DNA from: Bacillus nakamurai
GTDB lineage: Bacteria > Bacillota > Bacilli > Bacillales > Bacillaceae
Reading direction: 5' to 3'
Length of the DNA stretch: 64,000 nt
NCBI RefSeq assembly: GCF_001584325.1
Contig: NZ_LSAZ01000041.1
Coordinates: 496,001-560,000 of the forward strand
How positions within the stretch are numbered: the first letter of the stretch is position 1; the number at the start of each line of letters is the position of its first letter. The position numbers and the translations under genes are program-made. The notes beneath the pieces were generated by a model, which saw nothing but the letters and a program-made list of their open reading frames with translations, ran no database searches and had not been told where the DNA came from. This document shows positions 30,496 through 39,052 of the stretch, one piece after another.

Positions 30496-30568
30496 CGCTC
30501 TAGGAGAGATTCGAACTCCCGACCTGCAGTTTAGGAAACTGCTGCACTATCCGCTGTGCTACTAGAGC
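30496..30568 (-). tRNA. tRNA-Arg (anticodon CCU)
   Basis: The minus strand folds as a complete 73-nt tRNA. The acceptor stem pairs GCTCTAG with CTAGAGC and the discriminator base is G. The anticodon stem GCAGT/ACTGC holds the loop TTCCTAA, giving anticodon CCT for AGG codons, and the T arm contains GTTCGAATC. CCA is not encoded; the next bases are TAA. It lies between a terminator and the small recombinase gene yoeC, whose transcript reads towards it. Confidence 0.95.
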
Positions 30569-30610
30569 TTACTTCCATAATAGTACCGCTGATGCTCATT
30601 TTTTTCAAGC

Positions 30611-31156
30611 CTACAGTCCTCCGAATACTTTATACGCGGCTCTTGTCGTATCTTCATCAATGCCGATATAGCGCATTGTAATCGAAGGAGAAGAATGATT
30701 TAAAATCCGCTGAAGCTCGGCGATATCCTTCGTCCGCTGATAAAAATGGTAGCCGAACGTTTTTCTCAGCGTATGCGTGCCGATCTCCTCCAGTCCGCAG
30801 GCAGCTGCCGCCTCCTTTAAAATTCTGTACGCCTGAATGCGGGAAATGGGCTTATTTGTCCGTTTGGATTTAAATAAATAGTCATTCTCCTTCATATCTT
30901 TTGTATAGGCGTAAATGTCAGCTTTCAGTGATTCTAATATTAAAATTTTTCGTTTCTTTCTTGTTTTGCTTTCGGTTGCCCAAACATGATCTTTGTTCCT
31001 GACATCTTTCACCCGAAGCGGCAAAATATCAGAAATGCGCAGAGCGCTGTTCATGCCGAAAATAAATAAAAAATAATCCCTCTCGCTTTTGTTCATTAAA
31101 TAACGTTTGACTTCCTGAATTTTCTCCAAGCTCCGGATCGGCTGTACGATATGCAT
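30611..31156 (-). CDS. yoeC: Tyrosine recombinase (phage-integrase type, catalytic domain only)
   Basis: This 181-residue protein consists almost only of the catalytic domain of a tyrosine recombinase. The key residues are present: arginine in SALRISDI, HTLRKTFGYHFYQ (His-x-x-Arg), the histidine in LNHSS and the tyrosine in MRYIGI. The N-terminal arm- and core-binding domains of large integrases are absent, as in small Bacillus relatives. Together with the nearby excisionase-like yoeD and a tRNA gene it may be the residue of an integrated element, but the orientation is not that of a classic tRNA-integrated island. Confidence 0.9.
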   Translation of the reverse strand: MHIVQPIRSLEKIQEVKRYLMNKSERDYFLFIFGMNSALRISDILPLRVKDVRNKDHVWATESKTRKKRKILILESLKADIYAYTKDMKENDYLFKSKRTNKPISRIQAYRILKEAAAACGLEEIGTHTLRKTFGYHFYQRTKDIAELQRILNHSSPSITMRYIGIDEDTTRAAYKVFGGL

Positions 31157-31180
31157 CTGAAAACTCCTTAAAAATGGTAA

Positions 31181-31279
31181 AGTAACATATTGAGTCTTAT
31201 GTTACTATTATAGTCGAAACCTGTTGAATGATAAAGGATAAAGCCCCTTATGTAACATAATATACATAGTGTTACATAA
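31181..31279. repeat. Paired inverted repeats with GTAACATA cores between yoeC and yoeD
   Basis: Two dyads stand 42 bases apart. The first is AGTAACATA, eight bases, TATGTTACT (31181-31206). The second is TTATGTAACA, twelve bases, TGTTACATAA (31248-31279). They lie directly upstream of yoeC and share a TGTTAC core. Their place suggests binding sites for YoeC or YoeD, or an operator; neither has a T run, so they are not terminators. Confidence 0.6.
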
Positions 31280-31448
31280 AGGGACAAAGAGTCTTATTTT
31301 TATTGCAACTCTCCATAAAGCCATTTAAACCCTCTTCATGGGTTTTTAATGATTCAGATACCCATGGTATTAAAAAAGAAAAACAACACCTTTAAAACAA
31401 AATCTGAGCACCCGTTTTTTTAACGAACAGCTGAAAAAATACAAAAAA

Positions 31449-31472
31449 AAGACACAATATGTAATTGTGTCC
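31449..31472 (-). terminator. Terminator of yoeD
   Basis: GACACAAT pairs with ATTGTGTC and eight T follow on the minus strand, directly at the yoeD stop codon. Confidence 0.85.
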
Positions 31473-31702
31473 TAATCCTCGTCTTTTACATCAACATCCT
31501 CAGGAATCGGTTCATTTAAAATCTCTTGAATCATTTCCTTATATTTTTCCAGCTGCTCAAGGTGTGTGTGAAATTGTTCCTTGTTAATTAAATACTGATG
31601 TCCGTCATGGACGGCCCTTATTTTATTCTTCAGAACCAAGTTTTGTACATATTCTTCAGGAAGGCTGGTAAACTCCGCTGTTTCCTTGATCGTTAAATAC
31701 AT
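31472..31702 (-). CDS. yoeD: Excisionase/MerR-like DNA-binding protein
   Basis: A 76-residue protein with the winged-helix pattern of excisionase-type DNA-binding proteins: LTIKETAEFTSLPEEYVQNLV, then the wing around HDGHQYLINKEQF. It probably binds DNA near yoeC. The rest of the protein is acidic. Which gene it controls is not visible. Confidence 0.8.
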   Translation of the reverse strand: MYLTIKETAEFTSLPEEYVQNLVLKNKIRAVHDGHQYLINKEQFHTHLEQLEKYKEMIQEILNEPIPEDVDVKDED

Positions 31703-31931
31703 GGCTCACATCCCTTTCATTCATCATGCTTTTTATTGTAGCTTATTTTTCACAAATATGCTTGTATCGCATCCTCTTTTAAAGCAGTTTCCCCTTAAGC
31801 CTATTTCCGTTTGATTATATTCACACAGAAAGCAAATCTTTTTATATCCCTGACTATTCCCTTTGTCACTTGTGAAAACAGCACATTTTTCTTATTCTAT
31901 AATTGTAAGAGGAAAATAAAGGAGGCAGACT

Positions 31932-33701
31932 ATGAAAAAAGTGAAAAATCTCTGTTTTATCGTTCTGCTTAGTGCTTTGCTGACGGCCGGAAGCATCCCT
32001 TATCATGCTCAGGCTAAAAAACACTCATTTTCCTACGATGACTACAAACAGGTGGATGTCGGCAAGGACGGCATGGTAGCCACCGCCCATCCGCTCGCTT
32101 CAGAAATTGGAGCCGACGTGCTGAAAAAAGGCGGCAATGCAGTTGACGCCGCAGTCGCAATTCAATTTGCATTAAACGTGACTGAACCTATGATGTCAGG
32201 TATCGGCGGAGGCGGATTTATGATGGTTTATGACGCCAAAACAAAAGATACCACCATTATTGACAGCCGGGAACGGGCACCGGCAGGCGCAACTCCAGAT
32301 ATGTTTCTGGATGAGAACGGAAAAGCCATTCCTTTCTCCGAACGGGTTACAAAAGGCACCGCTGTCGGTGTTCCTGGAACATTAAAAGGCCTTGAAAAAG
32401 CGCTCGACAAATGGGGCACACGCTCCATGAAACAGCTCATCACTCCTTCCATTAAACTTGCCTCAAAAGGCTTTCCGATTGATTCGGTTTTAGCTGATGC
32501 CATCTCAGATTATCAAGACAAATTATCACACACTGCCGCCAAAGATGTCTTTCTTCCGAACGGAGAACCTCTGAAAGAAGGAGACAAACTCGTCCAAAAA
32601 GACTTAGCAAAAACGTTCACAGCCATAAAATACAAAGGCACTAAATCCTTCTATGACGGCGCGTTCACCAAAAAGCTTGCTGATACTGTACAGGAATTCG
32701 GCGGTTCGATGACGGAAAAAGATATTAAAAATTTCAATGTTACGATTGACAAACCGATTTGGGGAGATTACCAGGGTTATCATATTGCCACTACGCCCCC
32801 TCCAAGTTCCGGCGGTGTTTTCCTTTTACAAATGCTGAATATCTTGGATGATTTTAAGCTTTCTCAATATGATATCCGTTCATGGCAAAAATATCACCTT
32901 CTTGCAGAAACAATGCATTTGGCTTATGCTGACCGCGCTGCATACGCAGGTGATCCCGAATTTGTCAACGTTCCTCTGAAAGGGCTGCTTAATTCCGACT
33001 ATATCAATGCCCGGAGGCAGCTGATAGACATCAATAAAGTAAACAAAAAACCGAAAGCCGGTGATCCTTGGGCCTATCAAGAAGGCTCTGCAAACTATAA
33101 GATAGTTGAGCAGCCGACCGACAAGCAAGAAGGCCAAACGACTCACTTCACAGTTGCGGACCGCTTTGGGAATGTAGTATCCTACACGACGACGATTGAG
33201 CAGTTGTTCGGCTCCGGTATTATGGTTCCCGGTTATGGCGTCGTCCTGAATAACGAATTAACGGATTTTGACGCGGTTCCAGGCGGAGCAAATGAAGTTC
33301 AGCCAAATAAACGGCCGCTGAGCAGCATGGATCCATCCATTTTATTTAAGGGTGACAAACCTGTATTAACCGTCGGTTCCCCTGGCGGAGCGACAATTAT
33401 TTCTTCGGTCCTGCAAACGATCCTGAATAAAGTCGAGTACGGTATGGACCTGAAAGCAGCTGTCGAGGAGCCGAGAATTTACACAAACAGTATGACATCC
33501 TATCGGTATGAAGACGGAGTGCCGCAAGATGTCCTTACCAAGTTAAACGGAATGGGACATAAATTCGGCGCCAGCCCGGTTGATATCGGCAATGTGCAAA
33601 GTATACTAATCGACCGTGAAAACGGCACGTTCACGGGAGTTGCCGATTCAAGCCGAAACGGAGCCGCCATCGGCGTTAATTTAAAGAAATGCAATAAATA
33701 A
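31932..33701 (+). CDS. ggt: Secreted gamma-glutamyltranspeptidase
   Basis: GGT hydrolyses or transfers gamma-glutamyl groups, for example from glutathione or poly-gamma-glutamate. The 589-residue precursor has a signal peptide (ending near YHAQAKK). The heavy chain is followed by the self-cleavage site TTHFTV near residue 403, whose threonine becomes the nucleophile of the small subunit. RPLSSMDPSI and GSPGGATI further on are family signatures. A TATAAT box lies at 31898-31903, without a clear -35, and AGGAGGC precedes the ATG. Confidence 0.96.
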   Translation: MKKVKNLCFIVLLSALLTAGSIPYHAQAKKHSFSYDDYKQVDVGKDGMVATAHPLASEIGADVLKKGGNAVDAAVAIQFALNVTEPMMSGIGGGGFMMVYDAKTKDTTIIDSRERAPAGATPDMFLDENGKAIPFSERVTKGTAVGVPGTLKGLEKALDKWGTRSMKQLITPSIKLASKGFPIDSVLADAISDYQDKLSHTAAKDVFLPNGEPLKEGDKLVQKDLAKTFTAIKYKGTKSFYDGAFTKKLADTVQEFGGSMTEKDIKNFNVTIDKPIWGDYQGYHIATTPPPSSGGVFLLQMLNILDDFKLSQYDIRSWQKYHLLAETMHLAYADRAAYAGDPEFVNVPLKGLLNSDYINARRQLIDINKVNKKPKAGDPWAYQEGSANYKIVEQPTDKQEGQTTHFTVADRFGNVVSYTTTIEQLFGSGIMVPGYGVVLNNELTDFDAVPGGANEVQPNKRPLSSMDPSILFKGDKPVLTVGSPGGATIISSVLQTILNKVEYGMDLKAAVEEPRIYTNSMTSYRYEDGVPQDVLTKLNGMGHKFGASPVDIGNVQSILIDRENGTFTGVADSSRNGAAIGVNLKKCNK

Positions 33702-33745
33702 GAAAAAGCCTAATTTCTCGAAAAGAGAAATTAGGCTTCTTCTAT
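33702..33745. terminator. Bidirectional terminator between ggt and the MFS gene
   Basis: AAGCCTAATTTCTC pairs with GAGAAATTAGGCTT around GAAAA; it serves both convergent genes and overlaps the MFS stop codon. Confidence 0.9.
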
Positions 33746-34917
33746 TCTGCACTGATTTCTGAACAATGCTTTTTAATCCGTAAGGGAGAAAGCGAGAGCA
33801 CGGCACACATCGCAATCATCATCCCGCCTGCTCCAATCCAAGTAACCGAAGCAAGAGAAAGCTGAGTAACAGCAATGCCGCCGATCCCGGCGCCTGCGGC
33901 CATAGCCAATTGCATCATAGACTGGTTGAGGCCGAGTAAGACACCTGAGGATTCAGGCTCCATGGTTGCTAAATGATATTGCTGAGCGGGGCCTGATGAC
34001 CAGGCGGCAAACGACCATAACGTAAGCACTGCCGCTACGCCGGCAACAGAATGTGTGACAAGTGACAATAAGATCAGCATCAGGGTATGGAGCGCCATCC
34101 CGCCGGTTAAAGTTACCCGTGCGCCCCACCTGTCAGCGCTGAAACCGCCTAATTTAGAACCGACAAGACTTGCAACTCCGAATATGAACAGCAGCGTACT
34201 GAGCATCCGGCTGCTTATATGGGACACGTTCAGCAAATACGGTGATAGATACGTGTACGCAACAGAATATCCCCCTAACCAAAAGAACGTAATAGCCAAG
34301 CCGACCGCTACCTTACGTTTCTTTAAAAGAGAAAATTGCTGAACGAGCGGTACCGGTTTATCTCCCTTTGTCTGCGGTAATGTGAAAAATAGAATGATGA
34401 TGGCAATGATCCCCAAGGCGGCGATTCCTCCAAAAACAGATCTCCACCCAAAAGCTTCCGACACGACTCTGCCGATGGGCACGCCGATAATAAGTGCTGC
34501 CGTAAACCCCATGATGACCGTGGCAAGGGAACTTGCCTGTTTTCCGGGAGGAGCAATTTTTGCAGCGATATTGAGTGCGGTTACCACAACCATTCCCGCA
34601 CCAATTGCCATGATAACCCGAGCCGCCACAAACAGTCCGTATCCCGGAAGGATAAAGGAACACAGATTACCGAAAATAAACACCCCGAGGGCGTACATGA
34701 TAAGTTTTTTTCTGTCCAGTCTTGCAGTAAGAGCCATTATGACAGGCGTTCCGATCGCATAAACAAACGAGAAAATCGTAATGAGCTGCCCCGCCGCTGC
34801 CAGCGTGATGCCCAATGAATCAGCAATACGGTCGAGCACGCCGGATATGACGTATTCTGATGTTCCGACTAAAAAACTGATAATGGCCAAAATATAAACC
34901 TTCCATGTGTTTTTCAT
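33742..34917 (-). CDS. ybcL: MFS efflux transporter (DHA1/AraJ-like)
   Basis: The protein (391 residues from the ATG at 34917, which AAGGAG precedes) has 12 predicted membrane helices and the MFS signature between helices 2 and 3 (ALTARLDRKKL) and in the second half (SADRWGARVTL). It resembles drug- or metabolite-exporting AraJ-type carriers. An ArsR-family regulator gene with matching operator sequences lies directly upstream, suggesting ligand-induced export; the ligand is unknown. The symbol is a tentative match to B. subtilis ybcL, which also neighbours an ArsR gene. Confidence 0.85.
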   Translation of the reverse strand: MKNTWKVYILAIISFLVGTSEYVISGVLDRIADSLGITLAAAGQLITIFSFVYAIGTPVIMALTARLDRKKLIMYALGVFIFGNLCSFILPGYGLFVAARVIMAIGAGMVVVTALNIAAKIAPPGKQASSLATVIMGFTAALIIGVPIGRVVSEAFGWRSVFGGIAALGIIAIIILFFTLPQTKGDKPVPLVQQFSLLKKRKVAVGLAITFFWLGGYSVAYTYLSPYLLNVSHISSRMLSTLLFIFGVASLVGSKLGGFSADRWGARVTLTGGMALHTLMLILLSLVTHSVAGVAAVLTLWSFAAWSSGPAQQYHLATMEPESSGVLLGLNQSMMQLAMAAGAGIGGIAVTQLSLASVTWIGAGGMMIAMCAVLSLSPLRIKKHCSEISAE

Positions 34918-34949
34918 CTTACACACTCCTTAGATGTGATTTATATAAA

Positions 34950-35015
34950 GATATATTGGGATATATCGATATAAAAATTAGAAAGAAACAATTCGCAATA
35001 TGTCGATATGTAGAC
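34950..35015 (-). promoter_or_regulatory. ATATCG-type dyads upstream of the MFS gene
   Basis: Two copies of an ATATCGATAT-like element, at about 34960-34975 and 34996-35012, resemble the operator of the adjacent ArsR-family gene (ATATCGT-N6-ACGATAT). They lie between a terminator and the MFS start, where a separate promoter is expected, and suggest joint control by the same regulator. Confidence 0.5.
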
Positions 35016-35019
35016 TGAA

Positions 35020-35049
35020 AAAGAAACTGAACCCTTCTTAAGGATTCAG
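35020..35049 (-). terminator. Terminator after the ArsR-family gene
   Basis: CTGAATCC pairs with GGGTTCAG and is followed by a T-rich tract on the minus strand. It would partly separate the regulator transcript from the MFS gene. Confidence 0.65.
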
Positions 35050-35051
35050 CC

Positions 35052-35354
35052 TTACATCTCGTGCTGAAAAAAATCGGCAATCGCCTTGATGGCTTCTTCA
35101 TCTCTTTTATAATATGTGTACTTGCCGATACGTTTTGTCTGAATGAGGCCTGCCCGCTGAAGGATGGAAAGATATTGAGACGCCGTCGACTGCGTCATCT
35201 GCAGCTTATCGGTAATCTGACTGACACATACGCCGATATCATTCATATCGATTCCTTCATGAGGGGCAAAATGACGGTCCGGTTCTTTCAGCCATTGTAA
35301 AATTTGTAAGCGCGACTCATTGGACAATGCTTTAAAAATATCTATCGGTTTCAT
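35052..35354 (-). CDS. ybzH: ArsR-family transcriptional regulator
   Basis: This 100-residue winged-helix repressor (FKALSNESRLQILQWLKEP, then ITDKLQMTQSTASQYLSIL as recognition helix) carries no obvious CxC metal site; a cysteine in GVCVSQI and histidines near residue 28 are the only candidates, so it may sense something other than metal. Its promoter overlaps an inverted repeat and places the transcription start at or next to the ATG, so the mRNA seems to be leaderless. The symbol is tentative, from the pairing with ybcL. Confidence 0.85.
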   Translation of the reverse strand: MKPIDIFKALSNESRLQILQWLKEPDRHFAPHEGIDMNDIGVCVSQITDKLQMTQSTASQYLSILQRAGLIQTKRIGKYTYYKRDEEAIKAIADFFQHEM

Positions 35355-35360
35355 ACGCTC

Positions 35361-35388
35361 ATTATATCGTGAATTTACGATATGTCAA
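35361..35388 (-). promoter_or_regulatory. ArsR-gene promoter and operator, giving a leaderless mRNA
   Basis: TTGACA (35383-35388) and TATAAT (35361-35366) are perfect sigma-A hexamers 16 bases apart. The spacer holds the dyad ATATCGT, six bases, ACGATAT (35364-35383), ideal for autorepression. Only six bases separate the -10 box from the start codon at 35354, so transcription should begin at the ATG itself. The -35 box is eight bases from the thrZ stop. Confidence 0.8.
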
Positions 35389-35390
35389 TG

Positions 35391-37319
35391 TTATTTTTCC
35401 TGAAGCAGTGTTTTTCGATCAGTCTCATCCTTGATTTGTGAAATGAAATCTGCCAGCTTCACTTCAAATGACGATTCTTTTCCGTATTGTCTTACATGGA
35501 CAGATTGATGGCCGCGCTCCCGATCCCCTACAACTGCAAGATACGGAATCTTCTTCATTTGTGCCTCTCTGATCTTATAGCCGAGTTTTTCATCGCGCAC
35601 ATCCAGCTCCGCCCGGATATTCCTTTTCTTTAAATGCAGCTGCACCTCTTCTGCATACTCTTGATGGACAGCGTGTGAGACAGGAATGATTTTCACTTGA
35701 ACCGGCGCCAGCCATAACGGAAACGCACCTCCGAAATGTTCAATGATAATGCCGAGAAATCTGTCAAGAGAACCGAATACGGCGCGGTGAATCACGACAG
35801 GCCGTACTTTTTGGTTTTCTTCATCGATATATGTTAAATCAAATTTTTCCGGCATTTGAAAATCCAGCTGCACGGTTGCGCACTGATGGCTTCGATTCAG
35901 GGCATCTTTTATGTGAATGTCGATTTTCGGACCATAAAACGCTCCATCTCCCTGATTCACATGATAATCGTAACCTAGTTTTTTTAAGACATTTTCTAAT
36001 GCGCCTTCAGCCTGATCCCATAGCTCTTCACTTCCCATATGGTGATCAGGTCTTGTTGACAGCTCGACATCATAGGAAAAATCAAACGTACTGTAGACTT
36101 CATCTATTATCTGCAGCGCTGATGCTATTTCTGCCTCAATTTGATTCGGCGTTACAAAAATGTGCGCGTCATCCTGGCAAAAAGATCTTACACGCAGCAA
36201 ACCGTTCAGCGCTCCGCTGAATTCATGGCGATGCACCTGTCCGAACTCCGCTATCCGAATCGGAAGATCGCGATAGGAACGAAGCTTATCTTTAAACATC
36301 AGCATATGGCCGGGGCAGTTCATCGGTTTTAACGCAAAGCGCTGATGGTCGACATCAGAAAAATACATATTTTCCTTATAATGATCCCAATGACCCGATC
36401 GTTCCCAAAGCCGCTGATTCATCATCATAGGTGTCCGCACTTCCTGATAATGATAGGAGTCCTGTAAATTCCGCAAAAACGATTCAAGCGTATTCCGGAT
36501 AAACTGCCCGTTTGGCAAATAAAAAGGCATGCCGGGCGCTTCTTCTGAAAACATAAAAAGGTCTAATTCCGCTCCCAATTTTCGATGATTTCTCTTTTCT
36601 GCCTCCTTTATGAGCTGAAAATGCTGTTTCAGTTCTTTTTTTGACGCAAATGCCGTTCCGTAGATGCGCTGCAGCACTTTACGATTGCTGTCGCCGCGCC
36701 AATAAGCGCCTGACACATGCGTAAGAGAAAAAGCTTTAATGAAACCGGCAGAGGGCAAGTGCGGACCGCGGCATAGATCGGTAAATTCGCCCTGACGGTA
36801 AATACTCACTGTCTCTTCATGCGGAATTTCTTCTAAAAGCTCAAGCTTAAGCGGATCATGAGCAAACATTTCTTTTGCTTTTTCCCGGGAGATTTCTTCA
36901 CGGATCATGTCCGGCTGTTCTGAAATAATACGGTTCATCTCTTTCTCAATTGCCGCCAAGTCTTGCTCAGTTACGGTATCTTTCATATTGAAATCATAAT
37001 AAAACCCATTGTCGATAACAGGGCCGATCCCTAAATGGACATCTTTATACAGCCGTTTTACGGCTTGCGCTAATACATGGGCGGCTGTATGTCTCATGAC
37101 CTCCAGACCTGCTTCTGATTGTAAGCTGCACAGCTCAATCGCTGCGTCCTCACAAATACTCCGCTTAAGGTCATACAGTAATCCGTTTACCTTGCCTATT
37201 GCTGAAGTCTTTTTTACACTCAGGCTGATTGATTGCGCAATCTCCTCTAACGTTACGCCTTTAGGATACTCTTTTTGATTTCCGTCCGGAAATGTGATAA
37301 CAATGTATTCCTGGTTCAC
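35391..37319 (-). CDS. thrZ: Threonyl-tRNA synthetase (second, inducible type)
   Basis: ThrZ charges tRNA-Thr. The 642-residue protein has an N-terminal TGS domain (FPDGNQKEYPKGV), the editing-domain HTAAHVLAQAVKRL with zinc-type histidines, class II motif 2 around RVRSFCQDDAHIF, the catalytic zinc cysteine in MNCPGH, and a C-terminal anticodon domain (LAPVQVKIIPV). Housekeeping thrS normally lies elsewhere; thrZ-type assignment rests on its T-box leader and genome position and is less certain than the enzyme function. In B. subtilis thrZ lies in a different part of the chromosome. Confidence 0.88.
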   Translation of the reverse strand: MNQEYIVITFPDGNQKEYPKGVTLEEIAQSISLSVKKTSAIGKVNGLLYDLKRSICEDAAIELCSLQSEAGLEVMRHTAAHVLAQAVKRLYKDVHLGIGPVIDNGFYYDFNMKDTVTEQDLAAIEKEMNRIISEQPDMIREEISREKAKEMFAHDPLKLELLEEIPHEETVSIYRQGEFTDLCRGPHLPSAGFIKAFSLTHVSGAYWRGDSNRKVLQRIYGTAFASKKELKQHFQLIKEAEKRNHRKLGAELDLFMFSEEAPGMPFYLPNGQFIRNTLESFLRNLQDSYHYQEVRTPMMMNQRLWERSGHWDHYKENMYFSDVDHQRFALKPMNCPGHMLMFKDKLRSYRDLPIRIAEFGQVHRHEFSGALNGLLRVRSFCQDDAHIFVTPNQIEAEIASALQIIDEVYSTFDFSYDVELSTRPDHHMGSEELWDQAEGALENVLKKLGYDYHVNQGDGAFYGPKIDIHIKDALNRSHQCATVQLDFQMPEKFDLTYIDEENQKVRPVVIHRAVFGSLDRFLGIIIEHFGGAFPLWLAPVQVKIIPVSHAVHQEYAEEVQLHLKKRNIRAELDVRDEKLGYKIREAQMKKIPYLAVVGDRERGHQSVHVRQYGKESSFEVKLADFISQIKDETDRKTLLQEK

Positions 37320-37339
37320 GGTTCGACTCTCCTTTATTT

Positions 37340-37640
37340 ATAATAAATAAAAAAACACACCCATCCCTAAAGAAGGGACGAGTGTGTGTCAGACCCGCGG
37401 TTCCACCCAAATTCCCGCCACACTGAAGTGACGGCTCATTTTTGCCGTAACGTGGCTGTACGGTATCGGCTACTGTCAGTTCACCAACACAGCTCAATAG
37501 GCGGTAAGTCAGTCTTCGTGCCGGGAAGGTCTCAGCCGTGCCCCCCCTCTCTGATGCCGGTTAGAATGACTCATGTCCTTATCATCGCAATTTTACATTT
37601 TATTTTCCCATTAAAAAGCATTTTCATTTGAAATCTTTAT
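37340..37640 (-). promoter_or_regulatory. T-box riboswitch leader of thrZ
   Basis: The minus strand holds the T-box sequence GGGTGGAACCGCGG (37395-37408), followed by a terminator hairpin, ACACACTCGTCCC against GGGATGGGTGTGT (37348-37391), with a T run. Upstream are the extended stem I sequences and a -10 box TATAAT (37644-37649). Uncharged tRNA-Thr binding would favour the antiterminator. A GATACCG segment offers an ACC threonine specifier, but I could not fold stem I with certainty. Only one T-box and one terminator are present. Confidence 0.9.
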
Positions 37641-37649
37641 CTTATTATA

Positions 37650-38055
37650 CATAATTATCCTTGAAAAGAAAGACTTCTCAAAAAAATACATCGGAATTTT
37701 CACCGACTCAAAACTACCTTTTAATACTGCACGACTTTTGAGGAATCTTATAAACTATTTAACTTTCTCTAAAGGAAAGATTTCTCGAAAAATATGAACT
37801 TAAAATCGCGTACCATAATTTGTAAAATAGGTTATAATGAACATGTTTGAAAATATTAGGGGGTGCTTAGGAAGTGAAAAAATATTAAAAAGTGTAACGT
37901 AACTACACAAATGAATATCAAAGCTACAATTTACAAAACTTCAATTTTTATCCTAATGGTTATAACTGTAATAACACAACAGAATCGATTCAGACAGGTA
38001 ATTTATAACCAAGCCGCCTCATTATTTGAAACTGCGGGCATAGGCAGCTTTATAT
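37650..38055. other. Region between thrZ leader and yofA
   Basis: No confident gene. A plus-strand frame from 37911 (MNIKATIYKTSIFILMVI) has a hydrophobic start like a small exported or Phr-like peptide and a GTG at 37874 after AGGAAG opens a four-codon frame, but the 79-codon frame runs antisense into the 3' end of yofA and has no good ribosome-binding site. A TATAAT at 37833 could be a promoter element reading plus. Confidence 0.3.
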
Positions 38056-38934
38056 CTATTCCCGCATCTTTTCAAAAACACTTATTCCCTCCAATTCGAC
38101 CCGCATTTTTTCAAATGCCGCTGTCAGAAATAAATCACGCCTGTATATAAACGATATATTCATATTTCGAAAGCCTGAAGGCAGCTCATGGAGATAAATG
38201 TTCTCTCTGTTTTTAAAATAACGGCATGCTGATGCAGGTAAAAAAGAAACGCCCATCCCTGCTGCCACAGCTCCTATAATGGCTTCTAACGTTCCGAATT
38301 CTATGATTTTATCAGTAGTAATTCCCTCTTCTTCAAGAAAGCTTTTTATTTTTTGGCGGTGTGAACAGCCTGCGGCCAAAAACAGAATCGGCTTCTGCAG
38401 CTTGTTCTGCAAAGCGCTTTCCCGTTCATTTGAGACCAAAACCAATTCCTCTTGAAAAACAGCGATTTGCTTAAGATCTTCATGAACAACCGGCCCATAT
38501 ACAAAAGCGCCGTCTAATTCATAGTGCAGAACGTTTTGCACCAAGGTGTGCGTATCACCTGTAGACAATGAAAGATTTACTTCCGGATAGCGCTCATAAT
38601 AGGCTGCGAAAAACTTAGGGAGATGAACGGCTGCTGCCGTTTCAAGCGAACCGACCCGGAGCGGCCCCTTCGGAAGATCGGTTAACTGTGCAGATGTTTG
38701 TGCTTGGTGAAGCAACTGAAGTATCCGGTCTGCGTCTTTTAATAAACTTTCACCTGCGGCTGTAAGCTTTATTCCCCTGTTCGTCCTGTAAAAAAGCTGC
38801 GTGTTTAATTGCCGTTCCAGCTGCTGAATACGATTTGTTACATTTGTTTGAACATAGTGCAGGCTTTTCGCCGCTTTAGAAATGCTTCCTTCTCTAGCGA
38901 CAGCCTGAAACACCTTTAAGTCTCCGCTTTCCAT
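38056..38934 (-). CDS. yofA: LysR-family transcriptional regulator
   Basis: A 292-residue LysR protein: winged helix at the N-terminus (LKVFQAVAREGSISKAAKSLHYVQTNVTNRI) and a substrate-binding domain to the end. In B. subtilis YofA at this position affects ftsW expression and cell division in late growth. The ATG at 38934 follows AGAAGGTG; the frame is open further upstream into yogA's leader but that part is not LysR-like. It is divergent from yogA, 118 bases apart, so it may control that gene too. Confidence 0.88.
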   Translation of the reverse strand: MESGDLKVFQAVAREGSISKAAKSLHYVQTNVTNRIQQLERQLNTQLFYRTNRGIKLTAAGESLLKDADRILQLLHQAQTSAQLTDLPKGPLRVGSLETAAAVHLPKFFAAYYERYPEVNLSLSTGDTHTLVQNVLHYELDGAFVYGPVVHEDLKQIAVFQEELVLVSNERESALQNKLQKPILFLAAGCSHRQKIKSFLEEEGITTDKIIEFGTLEAIIGAVAAGMGVSFLPASACRYFKNRENIYLHELPSGFRNMNISFIYRRDLFLTAAFEKMRVELEGISVFEKMRE

Positions 38935-39052
38935 ATAAGGGCACCTTCTTGCTATGATTTTTATTGATAACCAGCCATCAATATTAGATATTTCACTTAA
39001 ATTGAAACAGCCTGTACAATTTTTCTCATCAATAATAAAGGAGAAAAGAATA

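Noticed and set aside
30496-31702. Classic tRNA-integrated genomic island
   Set aside because: The recombinase lies on the 5' side of the tRNA and reads towards it; I saw no repeat of the tRNA 3' end and no cargo, so an island cannot be claimed.
37911-38150. 79-codon frame with hydrophobic start, like a Phr-type peptide
   Set aside because: No adjacent Rap gene, no good ribosome-binding site, and it overlaps yofA antisense; kept only as a remark in the gap entry.
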